From positions 1 through 13,810 of the forward strand of contig JAEUWP010000597.1 in assembly GCA_018524725.1 (NCBI GenBank): DNA of 13,810 bases, read 5' to 3'. This DNA is from Podaxis mareebaensis. Taxonomy: Eukaryota > Basidiomycota > Agaricomycetes > Agaricales > Agaricaceae. Below, piece after piece: positions 1 to 8,207 of this stretch. A model generated the notes under the pieces. That model was not told where the DNA came from. It did no database searches and worked only from the letters and a program-made list of their open reading frames with translations. Within the stretch, counting starts at the first letter, position 1. Each line of letters begins with the position of its first letter. Position numbers and translations under genes: made by a program.

Positions 1-1036
1 CTAAATCTTCCACAGCTTGAACAACCTCTGAGCTGCAGCCAAGGAGGTGGGTCTCAACAGCCAGCCTACCAGCAGTCGAAGCAAGGTGTTCAGTGAGCTT
101 GACAGCTCGTGCAGCAAAGCCTTGCAAGGATTTGGACAAAGAAGTGGCTAAGGAACCCATATCAGTACAACAGTAACCCAGAGAAGAATTAAACAACTTA
201 CCGTCACTAGAAGCCTCGGCAGTGACAATGCAAGGATGATAACCAATGGTAAGCTGTACAGCACATTGGTAAGCACAGCTGGAAGTATCCATGCCTGGGA
301 CCAATGCATAAGGGAGACATACTGTGGAAGAGCGAGGGCCCAACACAGTACCAGTCTAATAAAGAACAGTCAGATTTATAAAGTAAAAGTGAGAGACTTG
401 TACAAACGTGGACAGCTGAGTTGGGGGCCTGAGTAAGCACTTCAAGTGATGAAGGTGTCAAACTAGAACTTGCATTGTCCACATGCATATGGTCCTAGCA
501 AGAGAATCAGAATCCTGTCAGAGGTGGAGGAATCTAATATTAGACACCTACCTCAGGAGGAGAGACAGACTGAAGCAGACTGTTAGCCAGGTTAAGATTG
601 ACAATTTGAGTCTCCTCTTCTGGAGCCTCACTAGCAGCCCAATCACTGCTAGAAGCAGCCTTTCCCCTGTGACACTATAGGAGGAAGTGAGCTGTGGAGT
701 TACAAAGATAAATCAAAGATCACATACCTTTTTCAGAGGAGTGGAGGATCCTGCACTGGAAACTGAACTGGCAGACAAGCCAGCAGATCCGTTATCAGGG
801 CTGCCTCCACCAGGAAGATTAGAAGTTGTTTCAGTCAGAATAGAGGTCTTGGTTTTGACATGAGAAAGCTGTTGATACAGCTGGCAAAGTTGGTGATAAA
901 TAGGGGGCATCTTGTAACTCCCGTCATGATCGCTTTGCCAGGACTCAAAAGAACAATGAGCTCAATAGATCAACTTGCTGAAGTCGGGCTTGTTCAAAGC
1001 ACTTGCATCTCCCTTTAATTGACAAAGGAAGATGTC
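1..1036 (-). pseudogene. Gene B, exons 2-6 (3' part runs off the left edge)
   Basis: On the - strand the exons are 1036-728, 674-552, 494-408, 355-202 and 147-1. They are joined by introns 727-675, 551-495, 407-356 and 201-148 (52-57 bp, GT...TAG), and all junctions keep one frame. The intron before exon 2 is 1096-1037 (GTATGT...TTAACTC...TTTAG) and now starts at the retrotransposon edge. The only in-frame stop is TGA at 964-962, consistent with a decayed CGA. The product is Ser-rich with an acidic segment (SEAPEEETQ) and ends in a helical region (SLSKSLQGFAARAVKLTEHL). I recognise no domain. ATG 910 is an alternative downstream start. Exon 5 could also read through its last intron in frame. 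Confidence 0.62.
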
Positions 1037-1095
1037 CTAAATATATACACAAGAGTTAACCAGAATGATATAGAAGGACCCACATGAGAAACATA

Positions 1096-1100
1096 CTGCT
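1096..1100. repeat. Target-site duplication, left copy (CTGCT)
   Basis: Perfect 5-bp match to 10477-10481, directly abutting the TG of the 5' LTR. Five base pairs is the usual staggered-cut size for Ty3/gypsy integrases. Read on the - strand (AGCAG), its last base is the G of an intron donor GTATGT at 1096-1091. Confidence 0.93.
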
Positions 1101-1557
1101 TGTTATGAACATTTCTGACTCCGAGAACACCGAGGAGGCCGAAGAACTCGAGCAGCAATCTTACGAAGAATGGGATTTGATGAAGCGCATGATGGTAAGC
1201 CTCTGGCAGGAAACCACGGAGTTGCGACAGACACTTGATTGGGAAATGTGTGAGAAGGTAGACAAAGCGTGTCGCTACCATGGAGTGTACTTTCTGTGTG
1301 ACGATGACTTGTGATCGGGAAACGAACTTACTACTTCCTCTTTTAGACACTTTCTATATTAGGACAAGGTATCAGTTCCGTCTCTTTCGACATACTTGTG
1401 TTCGCATCAATTATGCTCGCTCCTACAGACTTTCATCCTATGCCGTATGTACTCCTTCTCTTCTACTCCATATGCCTTATGCCCTTTCTAGATATGTTCC
1501 TCTTATTTGACCTTTATGTTACTATTGATCTACTTCCTAAAGTAGTCATAGGACTTG

Positions 1558-1565
1558 TATATGTA
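1558..1565 (+). promoter_or_regulatory. TATA-like box of the 5' LTR
   Basis: The sequence TATATGTA lies 26-33 bp upstream of 1591, the first base of the 12-base segment complementary to the primer site. That spacing is normal for an RNA polymerase II TATA box if the transcript starts at 1591. The same box is at 10132-10139 in the 3' LTR. The start site is inferred from the self-priming logic. Confidence 0.6.
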
Positions 1566-1581
1566 CACCGCCTGGACATGT

Positions 1582-1602
1582 AGATTAGGCAAGTCTAATC
1601 TT
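1582..1602 (+). promoter_or_regulatory. Predicted transcription start / self-primer segment with local inverted repeat
   Basis: Positions 1591-1602 read AAGTCTAATCTT, the exact reverse complement of 1905-1916. The same place holds a 7-bp inverted repeat, AGATTAG (1582-1588) and CTAATCT (1595-1601), with a 6-base spacer. In Tf1/sushi elements the extreme 5' end of the RNA anneals to the primer site and is cleaved to form the primer. By analogy RNA would start at about 1591. The 3' LTR copy is at 10165-10176. Confidence 0.6.
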
Positions 1603-1904
1603 AAAGAGTTGTGTTACCTTCTCTTGGTACTTGAATAAGTCCTTGAGTCATATTACCTCTTTAAGTCTACATCTCTTCGCCCTTGTGTGCAGCTTTTCCC
1701 TCCAAGGCTTCTCTCTAACGTCGTGTCCTACAGAGTGTGCAATCTATACAAGTTCGCTGCCTAGTGACAATGTGAACAGCCACTCGAGGTTAAACAGAGC
1801 AGCTCCTTCAGACCTGTATAGGACAAGGACCTCTGCTCGTCTCACCTACAAGGATAGGCTCCAACTTAGGCATCGCTTAGCCAAAGAAGAAACCTTGTAA
1901 CATC

Positions 1905-1916
1905 AAGATTAGACTT
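1905..1916 (+). other. Primer-binding site of the self-priming type
   Basis: AAGATTAGACTT lies two bases inside the 5' LTR end and pairs perfectly over 12 bp with LTR bases 1591-1602. The usual tRNA-complementary start (TGG...) is absent here. Tf1 and sushi-group chromoviruses prime reverse transcription from their own folded 5' RNA end with an 11-nt match, so a 12-nt match at this location is strong support. The 2-base gap (TC) after the LTR would be the terminal bases removed by integrase 3' processing. Confidence 0.78.
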
Positions 1917-1962
1917 CCCTTGTGTGCCGATCCCACGTTGTAATTTTTCACCCTGACTACCA

Positions 1963-2079
1963 TTCTCATTGCTCCGCGCTGTGCGTGTAGTCACCCCGAG
2001 GTTCTCATTGCTTCGCACTGTGCCATCGGGACGTCGTTGGTTCTCATTGCTTCGCACTGTGCCTAAACGACACCAAACC
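1963..2079 (+). repeat. 39-bp tandem repeat, three copies, in the leader
   Basis: Copies begin at 1963, 2002 and 2041, exactly 39 bp apart. The first 22 bases of each (TTCTCATTGCT..CGC.CTGTGC) are conserved and the rest diverges. Copies 2 and 3 agree perfectly over this core. Copy 1 differs in a few bases (CTCCGCGC versus CTTCGCAC). Confidence 0.85.
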
Positions 2080-2097
2080 CCTTCTCGACTATAATTC

Positions 2098-2174
2098 GCC
2101 CACTCGTTGTTTGGTGGTCTTGCAAAGAAGCCTGTAATATGCCCACTCAACGCTTGGTGGTCTGCCAGAAGAAG
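2098..2174 (+). repeat. Imperfect 43-bp direct duplication in the leader
   Basis: GCCCACTC followed by a shared TTGGTGGTCT core occurs at 2098 and again at 2141. The two copies share most of about 34 bases, and the GT/AC-rich middle differs. Confidence 0.65.
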
Positions 2175-2217
2175 ACCCTCTGACTGTAAATCGTGTTGAC
2201 GTCTGTCAAGGTGAAGT

Positions 2218-2433
2218 GTTCTCGATCGACAGAAATCGAAAAGCGTTCTCGATCGACAGAAATCGAAAAGCGTTCTCAATTGACAGAAATTGAAAAGCGT
2301 TCTCGATCGACAGAAATCGAAAAGCATTCTCGATCGACAGAAATTGAAAAGCGTTCTCGATCGACAGAAATCGAAAAGCATTCTCAATCAATGAAAATCA
2401 ACAGCAGTTCTCGATCATCTGAAATCGACAACC
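2218..2433 (+). repeat. 27-bp tandem repeat, six good plus two degenerate units
   Basis: Units start at 2218, 2245, 2272, 2299, 2326 and 2353. The consensus begins GTTCTCGATCGACAG and ends AAATCGAAAAGC. Degenerate units begin at 2380 and 2407. Each unit is itself an imperfect inverted repeat (TTCTCGAT against ATCGAAAA around CGACAGA). All differences among units 1-6 are CG to TG or CG to CA. In the + frame a unit would encode SRSTEIEKR, but the first ATG of that frame (2391) falls inside degenerate unit 7, so most of the array is probably untranslated. Confidence 0.9.
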
Positions 2434-4574
2434 CTCAACCATATGACCATTCTTCTATTTATTCTACCTTATCATCTTCCTGGAGTTCCTTGCAGGACAA
2501 TACTTCTATCTTCTCCCTAATACCTCCCAGCCTCCGACACCTCGACCTCACGCCTGACCAAATCCAAGAATTGATTCAAGCCCTCGTCGAGAGGAACCTT
2601 GAATGTCCTTCCACTCCCCAACTCCCCTCACCATTTCAGGAGAAGCAGCTGCCTTATTGGAACGAGTTAGAGCCCAAGAATCCGATGACAGTGACGAAAC
2701 AGCTCGACGTTCAGCCTCCCCAGTCTCACCCATCGTCTCTCCAGCCAGAACAAGACCTCCGAGAAGAGTTAGATCTCTTAACCTCGATGAAGTCACTCCC
2801 TGGGAACTGCGACTTACTGCCAATATTAGAGGAAGAAGAGAAGCAGCTAGAGAACGAAGACAACAAATGTTGACCACTGTCACTATCCCTCCCACTGTTG
2901 TACAACCACCACAGCAACTCACTTGATCTCCAAGCACAACCTCAATTCCACCCCCGTATCAGCAACAACCATCAGAACACTCTACTCCCGCTCCCCAGCA
3001 ACTGGTTCAACCACCCCTGCAACCGCAACCACCAGTTCCTAGAACGGACTCCACGGCACCCGTCAACCAAGCTGCCACTTTCGCATTTGGAAGTAATATC
3101 GTACCCCCAAACCAAAGATTCTTCCAGCAACCCCTCTTCACCAACCCTGTGATTCCCAGACATCAAGCAACTGGAAATTGTACAAGGAAATCAGGGAAAC
3201 CCGCTTCAGACTGGAGCAGCTCAGCCAGCAAACCTGCTGCAAACAGAAAGCCCTTGCTTACCTCCTGGACCACCTCCACCTGGACGACCACCCTCAGGAC
3301 CAGGACAACCAGGTCCAAACCCACCACCAGGACTGCCAGGAGCACCACCTCCACCTCCACCAGGAGTACCACCCCCAGGACCTCCCGCACCAGGACAACC
3401 AGGAGCACCTCCACCAGGATTTGGTTTTCCCCAACAAGCACAAATGCCTGCCGCCCCTTCCACCCCAAAATACGAGGCACCACCCTTGTATGATGGAGAC
3501 CCATGGAAGTACTTGGCATGGAAGCAGCAGTGCACCCTGTACATCATCGCCAACCAACACAAATTCCCTACCGACCATGATGCCATCATATTCATGCTCT
3601 ACTACATTGGAGGAGCAGCGGAACCATGGAAAACGGAATATCTCCGCCAGCACAACTTCAATGGAGTATTACATCTCGGAACGTTCAACGCATTTCAAGA
3701 CGAGCTCGACAGAGTCTTCCTCCCTTACAACTACACCGAAGACGCTCTCCGAAGACTCCACGCTCTCAAGCAAAAACGAAGACCAGTGGACCAGTACATC
3801 TCTGAGTTCAAAGTCCTTGCGACCCAAGCAGGGATGGTCAACCCACAAGAACTCATCTATAGGTTCAGAGAAGGACTGGACTTCGAGATTGGCCTCAAAA
3901 CCATTGCCCTCAGACCCGGACCGGACATCGACATCTGGTTCAAAGCAGCAAGAGCAGCGGAAGAACAACACCACATGGAGAACAACTATTGAGCTAGCCA
4001 TGCCTGAGAACGAACCAATAGAACTTTACCCCAGCCGAAGAAAAAGGCATCCTACAATATGAATTGGTCATGAAGCCAGGCGTATAAAGATCCATACGCC
4101 ATGGATGTGGACAACTTGGCGTTGGCACTCTCTGAAATCGCGCTTGAAGAAGACTATTCCTTGGAAGAAGAATCCAATGCAGAAGTTAATGAGGAAAATC
4201 AAGACCTCCTGGAGACGTTTCTTCAGAACATCCTCACCCCGAAGATGTGCAATGACCTCAAGCAAGGGAAGTGTTTCAATTGCGGACAAACAGGACACTT
4301 TGCTTGAGAATGTCCGAAGAAATCGAACTTACCGCAATCCGCACGAAACCTACCACAAAACGCCCAAGCAAAGGTTTCCAAGCATAAGCCACCCATACCC
4401 CCTAAACTACCCCGCAACAAGGAAAAGCAACAAAAACGAAAAGCCATGTTCGCCCGGATTAACGAGATAATTCAGGAAGCAGATGACGAAGAAGTCGCTG
4501 AAATCTTCACTGAATTCTCAAATTCCACCAGTGCTCAAGCAAAGGAGATCCAGGATTTTGCCTCAGATGACTAG
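2391..4574 (+). pseudogene. gag: Gag polyprotein (capsid and nucleocapsid), broken
   Basis: Gag forms the virus-like particle and binds element RNA. The frame of ATG 2391 gives an amphipathic N-terminal segment to about 2602. Protein-like sequence then moves to the frame of ATG 2603 (Arg-rich, then Pro/Gln-rich) until about 3158 and returns to the first frame, consistent with a lost and a gained base. A Pro/Gly-rich collagen-like linker (about 3250-3425) precedes a retrotransposon Gag domain (3444-3989; contains LYDGDPWKYLAW). Next comes a CX2CX4HX4C zinc knuckle with Cys at 4272, 4281 and 4311 and His at 4296. The frame ends at TAG 4572-4574. In-frame TGA stops lie at 2924, 3990, 4005, 4071 and 4305. 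The one at 4305 is inside the knuckle (GHFA-stop-ECP), where Arg is usual, and fits CGA to TGA decay. The start could instead be 2603. The join around 3993-4100 is uncertain. Confidence 0.85.
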
Positions 4575-4579
4575 TTTCC

Positions 4580-7500
4580 ATGTCTAGATCGTCCAAAGGA
4601 AAGAAAGATGCACCAAAAGACAATTCCTTTTCTTCCCCTTTTCTCTTCTCAAACAGACTGGTTTCCGACTCTTACCCCCATCCAAAGGATGAAATTATGC
4701 CCCCTTCCTTCTCTTTGAATGAAGTACCCGTCTCTGAATTGTGTTTAAAGACCCACCAATCCAACACCTTTTATTGCCCCATCACTGTGCATCTTTCTGA
4801 AAAATCCATGGAAGACCTTGCACTGATAGACTCCGGAGCCAGACGAGATTTCATCGACCACCAACTGGTCGAAAAATGGAACCTGAAAACGTCACCACTG
4901 AAAAAACCAATCAAAGTCAGGAACGCCGACGGAACCCTGAACAAAGACAAGCAAATCACTCATTCTGTGACCCTTGAATTCACCATCTATGGAAAACAAA
5001 TGAAGATGGATTTGCAGGTGATTAATCTAGGACGACCTAGAATAATCTTGGGAATTCCTTGGCTCACACAATACAACCCCGACATCGACTGGTCAAAACG
5101 AACCCTCTCATGGAGACGATTGACGGACAACACCACACTCTCTTCGATAATCAACCACACTCTTTCCGAAATATATGTGAACGAGCTTGAAGAAGACTTC
5201 TCCAAGGAAAACTTTACCGAGATAAACGCCAAAACCTCCTACTCTCAAATACTCGCCCAAGCAGGAGAGCAGAAGAAAGAAACTGATCCCAATAAAATAG
5301 TTCCCCAAGAGTTCCATGAATATCTCGACCTTTTCTCTCAAAAGAAAAGCGAAAGATTTCCTCCCGCTCGACAATGGGACCATCGGATCGAAACTAAGGA
5401 AAGCTTCGTACTGAAAGCTTTTCCCTCCTACAAACTCTCCCTCACCGAAGAAAAGGAGCTTGACAAATTCCTCAAAGAAAACCTTGCGAAAGGATATATC
5501 AGACCCTCAAAGTCACCTATGGCTTCACCATTTTTCTTTGTCTCGAAGAAAGATGGAAAACTCAGGCCCTGTCAGGACTATCGCTACCTCAATGAACATA
5601 CAGTCAAAAACGGCTATCCTATCCCTTCGATTCAGTCCATACTCGACAAGCTACGAGGATCAAAATACTTCACTGCACTCGACATCAGACTCGGCTACAA
5701 CAACGTTTGAATTGTTGAAGAAGACCGATGGAAAGGAGCATTCTGCACCCATTGAGGATTGTTCGAACCCACGGTCATGTTTTCCGGAATGTGCAACAGT
5801 CCAGCCACATTTCAAAACATGATGGATACCATCCTCGCCCCGCTCATCGTGCAGAACAAAGTCATCGTTTATATGGATGACATTCTTATCCATGCCCCTA
5901 CCAAAACCGAGCTACACAAAACAATGAAGGAAGTATTTAAGATCTTGTGGAAGCACGATCTCTACCTCAAACCAGAGAAATGTGAATTCGAGAAAACGAC
6001 CCTCACTTACCTTGGATTCATTATTTCTCCCAACGAAGTCAAAATGGACCCCAACAAACTCAGAGGAATAGCAGATTGGCCTACCCCCAAGACAGTCCAC
6101 GATGTACGAAAATTCATCGGGTTCTGCAATTTCTATTGCAAATTCATCAAGCACTATGCCCACCTGTCTTTACCCCTTAACGCACTTCTGAAGAAGTCCA
6201 ACACTCCTTTCAAATGGATGAAAGAAGCTGATGATGCGTTTAGAAAACTAAAGCAACAGTTCCTGGAAGAACCCGTTTTAATTACCCCAGATCCTTCAAA
6301 ACCATTCGAGATTCAAATGGATGTGTCTGCTTATGCGTCTGGAGCAGTTCTCCTCCAGAAAGACTCAAACGGTGTGCTACATCCATGCTTCTACTATTCC
6401 AAACCATTCTCCCCAGCCGAACGGAACTATCATGCATCAGAACAAGAGTTCCTAGCTATCATCTGTGCGTTACAGGAATGGCATCATTACATCAACGGAT
6501 CGCCTTACGAAACGACGATATGGACGGATCATGATGACATCATTCATTGGGCCAAACCGTCAAAACTATCAAGATGAACCATTCAATGGTCCGCTGTGAT
6601 CAGTGCCCATAAAATCAAGATTCGCCATATTCCCGGATCTAAAAACTGCGCTGCTGATGCTTTGTCCAGAAGACCAGACCACACCTCGACAAGTAAAGAC
6701 ATGGAGCTCGAAACAACGAAAGCAGCCATCCCGCTAGAGAAGTTCCAAACTAGCAACTTTACCAATGCTGACGCAAAATTGGCTAATTCAGGAGGAAACA
6801 ATGAAATCAACATCGTAGATCCTGATGTTGAGAATGAAGCCCAGAGAAGGAAGGATGGAACCATAGAATTGGATCAAGAAGGTCGTATCCAACTTCCCGT
6901 GGACTCCACACTTAAGAAGCGCTTATTGCAGTGTGTACACGATGCACCAGCTGTGGGACACCCCGGAGTCGCTGAAACCCTCAGGAAACTTCAAGAATAT
7001 GTCACCTGGCCCGGCATTTGCGCCTATGTCACAAACTATGTGAAAGGATGCCCTACCTGCCAACAATACAAGATCAACAGACGACCCTTGAAGCCTCCTC
7101 TTCAGCCAATTCCAGGACCCCGATCTTCACAGCCTTTTGCCCAGATGTCCATGGACCTCATCACCGACCTCCCCGAATCCAACAGATATGACGCAATATT
7201 GTCCGTGGTGGACCACGGTCTTATGAAAGGGATAATCATAGTACCCACTTCCAAATCTGCCACCGCCGAGCAAATTGCAGACATCTTGATCAAACACATG
7301 TTCATTCGCACAGGCATACCTGATAAAATCATTTCGGACAGAGATCCCCGATTTATGGCCAAATCAATACAAGCCATGTTCAAGAAGCTGAATATTGATC
7401 ATGCCCCCTCTACTGCCTATCACCCTCAATTGGACAGATCAACTGAACGATTTAATCAAGGAATCGAGATGTACCTATCAGCTTATTGCACTCAAAACCC

Positions 7501-8191
7501 CCACACCTGGCCTGAACACCTTCCTTTAGTCGAATTCTCCCATAACTCCAGAACACATGCCAACTGCCAGCAAACGCCATTTGAACTCATGTATGGCCAT
7601 CCACTCAAAGCCTTCCCAACTGAGCTAGCACCGACAAACTCCCCATTGGCCGAAGAAAGAATGAACTGGATTATAAATATTCGAGAAGTGGCAAAAATAG
7701 CACACAAAGTCTCACACAAAATTATGACAGAATGGACACAAACACGCATGCTGCCAAAAATAGAACCTGGTCAGAAGGTTTGGCTCAATGCCCGAAACCT
7801 GCCCATCCAGGTTGCGTCAAGGAAAATCGCCGCCCGTCAACTGGGCCCGTTCACCGTTGTTAGGAAACGCAGAAATGTATCCTACGAGCTATCTCTTCCC
7901 AAGAACTGGAAGATCCACAACGTCTTCCACATCCAATACCTCTATCCTGTCACTGAAAACGACATTTATGGCAAACACTTCTCAAGACCCCCACCTGACC
8001 TCATCCAAGGAGAAGAAGAATGGGAAGTCGAAGCCATAGTGGTGCACCGTCACACCAGAAGACAAGGTTTAGAGTTTCTAGTGCACTGGAAGGGATATCC
8101 AGAAGTGGAACGAACCTGGCAAAATTCGACAGACCTGTGCAATTCCAAGACTCTCCTCGACACTTATAAGCTGCGACACAATCTCAACTGA
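4580..8191 (+). pseudogene. pol: Pol polyprotein: protease, reverse transcriptase, RNase H, integrase, chromodomain
   Basis: A single frame of 1,203 sense-or-stop codons plus the terminal TGA starts 5 bases after the gag stop. The aspartic protease has DSGA at 4829-4840 (codon 84). The reverse transcriptase has LRPCQDYRYLN near 5560-5593 and the catalytic YMDD at 5870-5881. RNase H has the QMDVSAYASG Asp at 6320. Integrase has an HX6H...CX2C zinc-binding segment (about 6930-7070) and a D-D-35-E triad at 7154, 7337 and 7445. A GPF-type module (LGPF) and a chromodomain (about 8018-8182; WEVEAIV...LVHWKGYP...TW) follow. Integrase inserts the cDNA, and chromodomains of this family can direct it to marked chromatin. 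Three in-frame TGA stops (5708, 5753, 6575) each sit where relatives commonly have Arg. Two odd residues are L for the usual W in DIRWGYNN and S for F in MFFG. The gag-pol frame relation is -1. Confidence 0.95.
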
Positions 8192-8207
8192 AGCTCAAAC
8201 TACTCGA

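Larger units (their letters stand above)
1101..1902 (+). repeat. 5' long terminal repeat
   Basis: An 802-bp LTR starting TGTTATGAAC and ending CCTTGTAACA, with terminal inverted bases TGTTA/TAACA. From the primer-site match I infer U3 as 1101-1590 and R beginning at 1591. The R/U5 border is not visible. It differs from the 3' copy at 1106, 1123, 1131, 1165, 1217, 1251, 1264, 1489, 1508, 1650, 1863, 1871 and 1872. All are transitions, and only 1489 lies outside a CpG context. Confidence 0.97.
1903..2390 (+). other. Internal untranslated leader between 5' LTR and gag
   Basis: There is no supported gene here. The stretch holds the primer site, a 39-bp x 3 array (1963-2079), a 43-bp pair (2098-2174) and most of a 27-bp array (2218-2433). 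If RNA starts at 1591 the leader is 800 nt with only two ATG triplets before the gag ATG: a start-stop ATG-TGA at 1770-1775 and a 14-codon frame at 2139-2183. Such a leader is likely structured and could serve packaging, dimerisation or translation control. That role is inference. Confidence 0.7.

Noticed and set aside
1631..1900. + strand frame in LTR R/U5
   Set aside because: It begins at a non-ATG codon, has no domain and lies in what should be untranslated leader.
1903..1920. tRNA-primed binding site
   Set aside because: No TGG start or recognisable tRNA 3'-end complement. The self-complementary match explains the site better.
1866..2387. Antisense 173-codon frame through the leader repeats
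   Set aside because: It is open only because the 39-bp and 27-bp periods are multiples of three. The product is repeated low-complexity sequence with no domain.
1963..2433. CRISPR-like spaced repeats
   Set aside because: The repeats are contiguous tandem units without unique spacers, and the setting is a eukaryotic retrotransposon leader.
3163..3653. Long - strand frames opposite the Pro/Gly linker and capsid
   Set aside because: They are Gly/Val-rich mirror frames of the C-rich linker, and the + strand has the real Gag domain.
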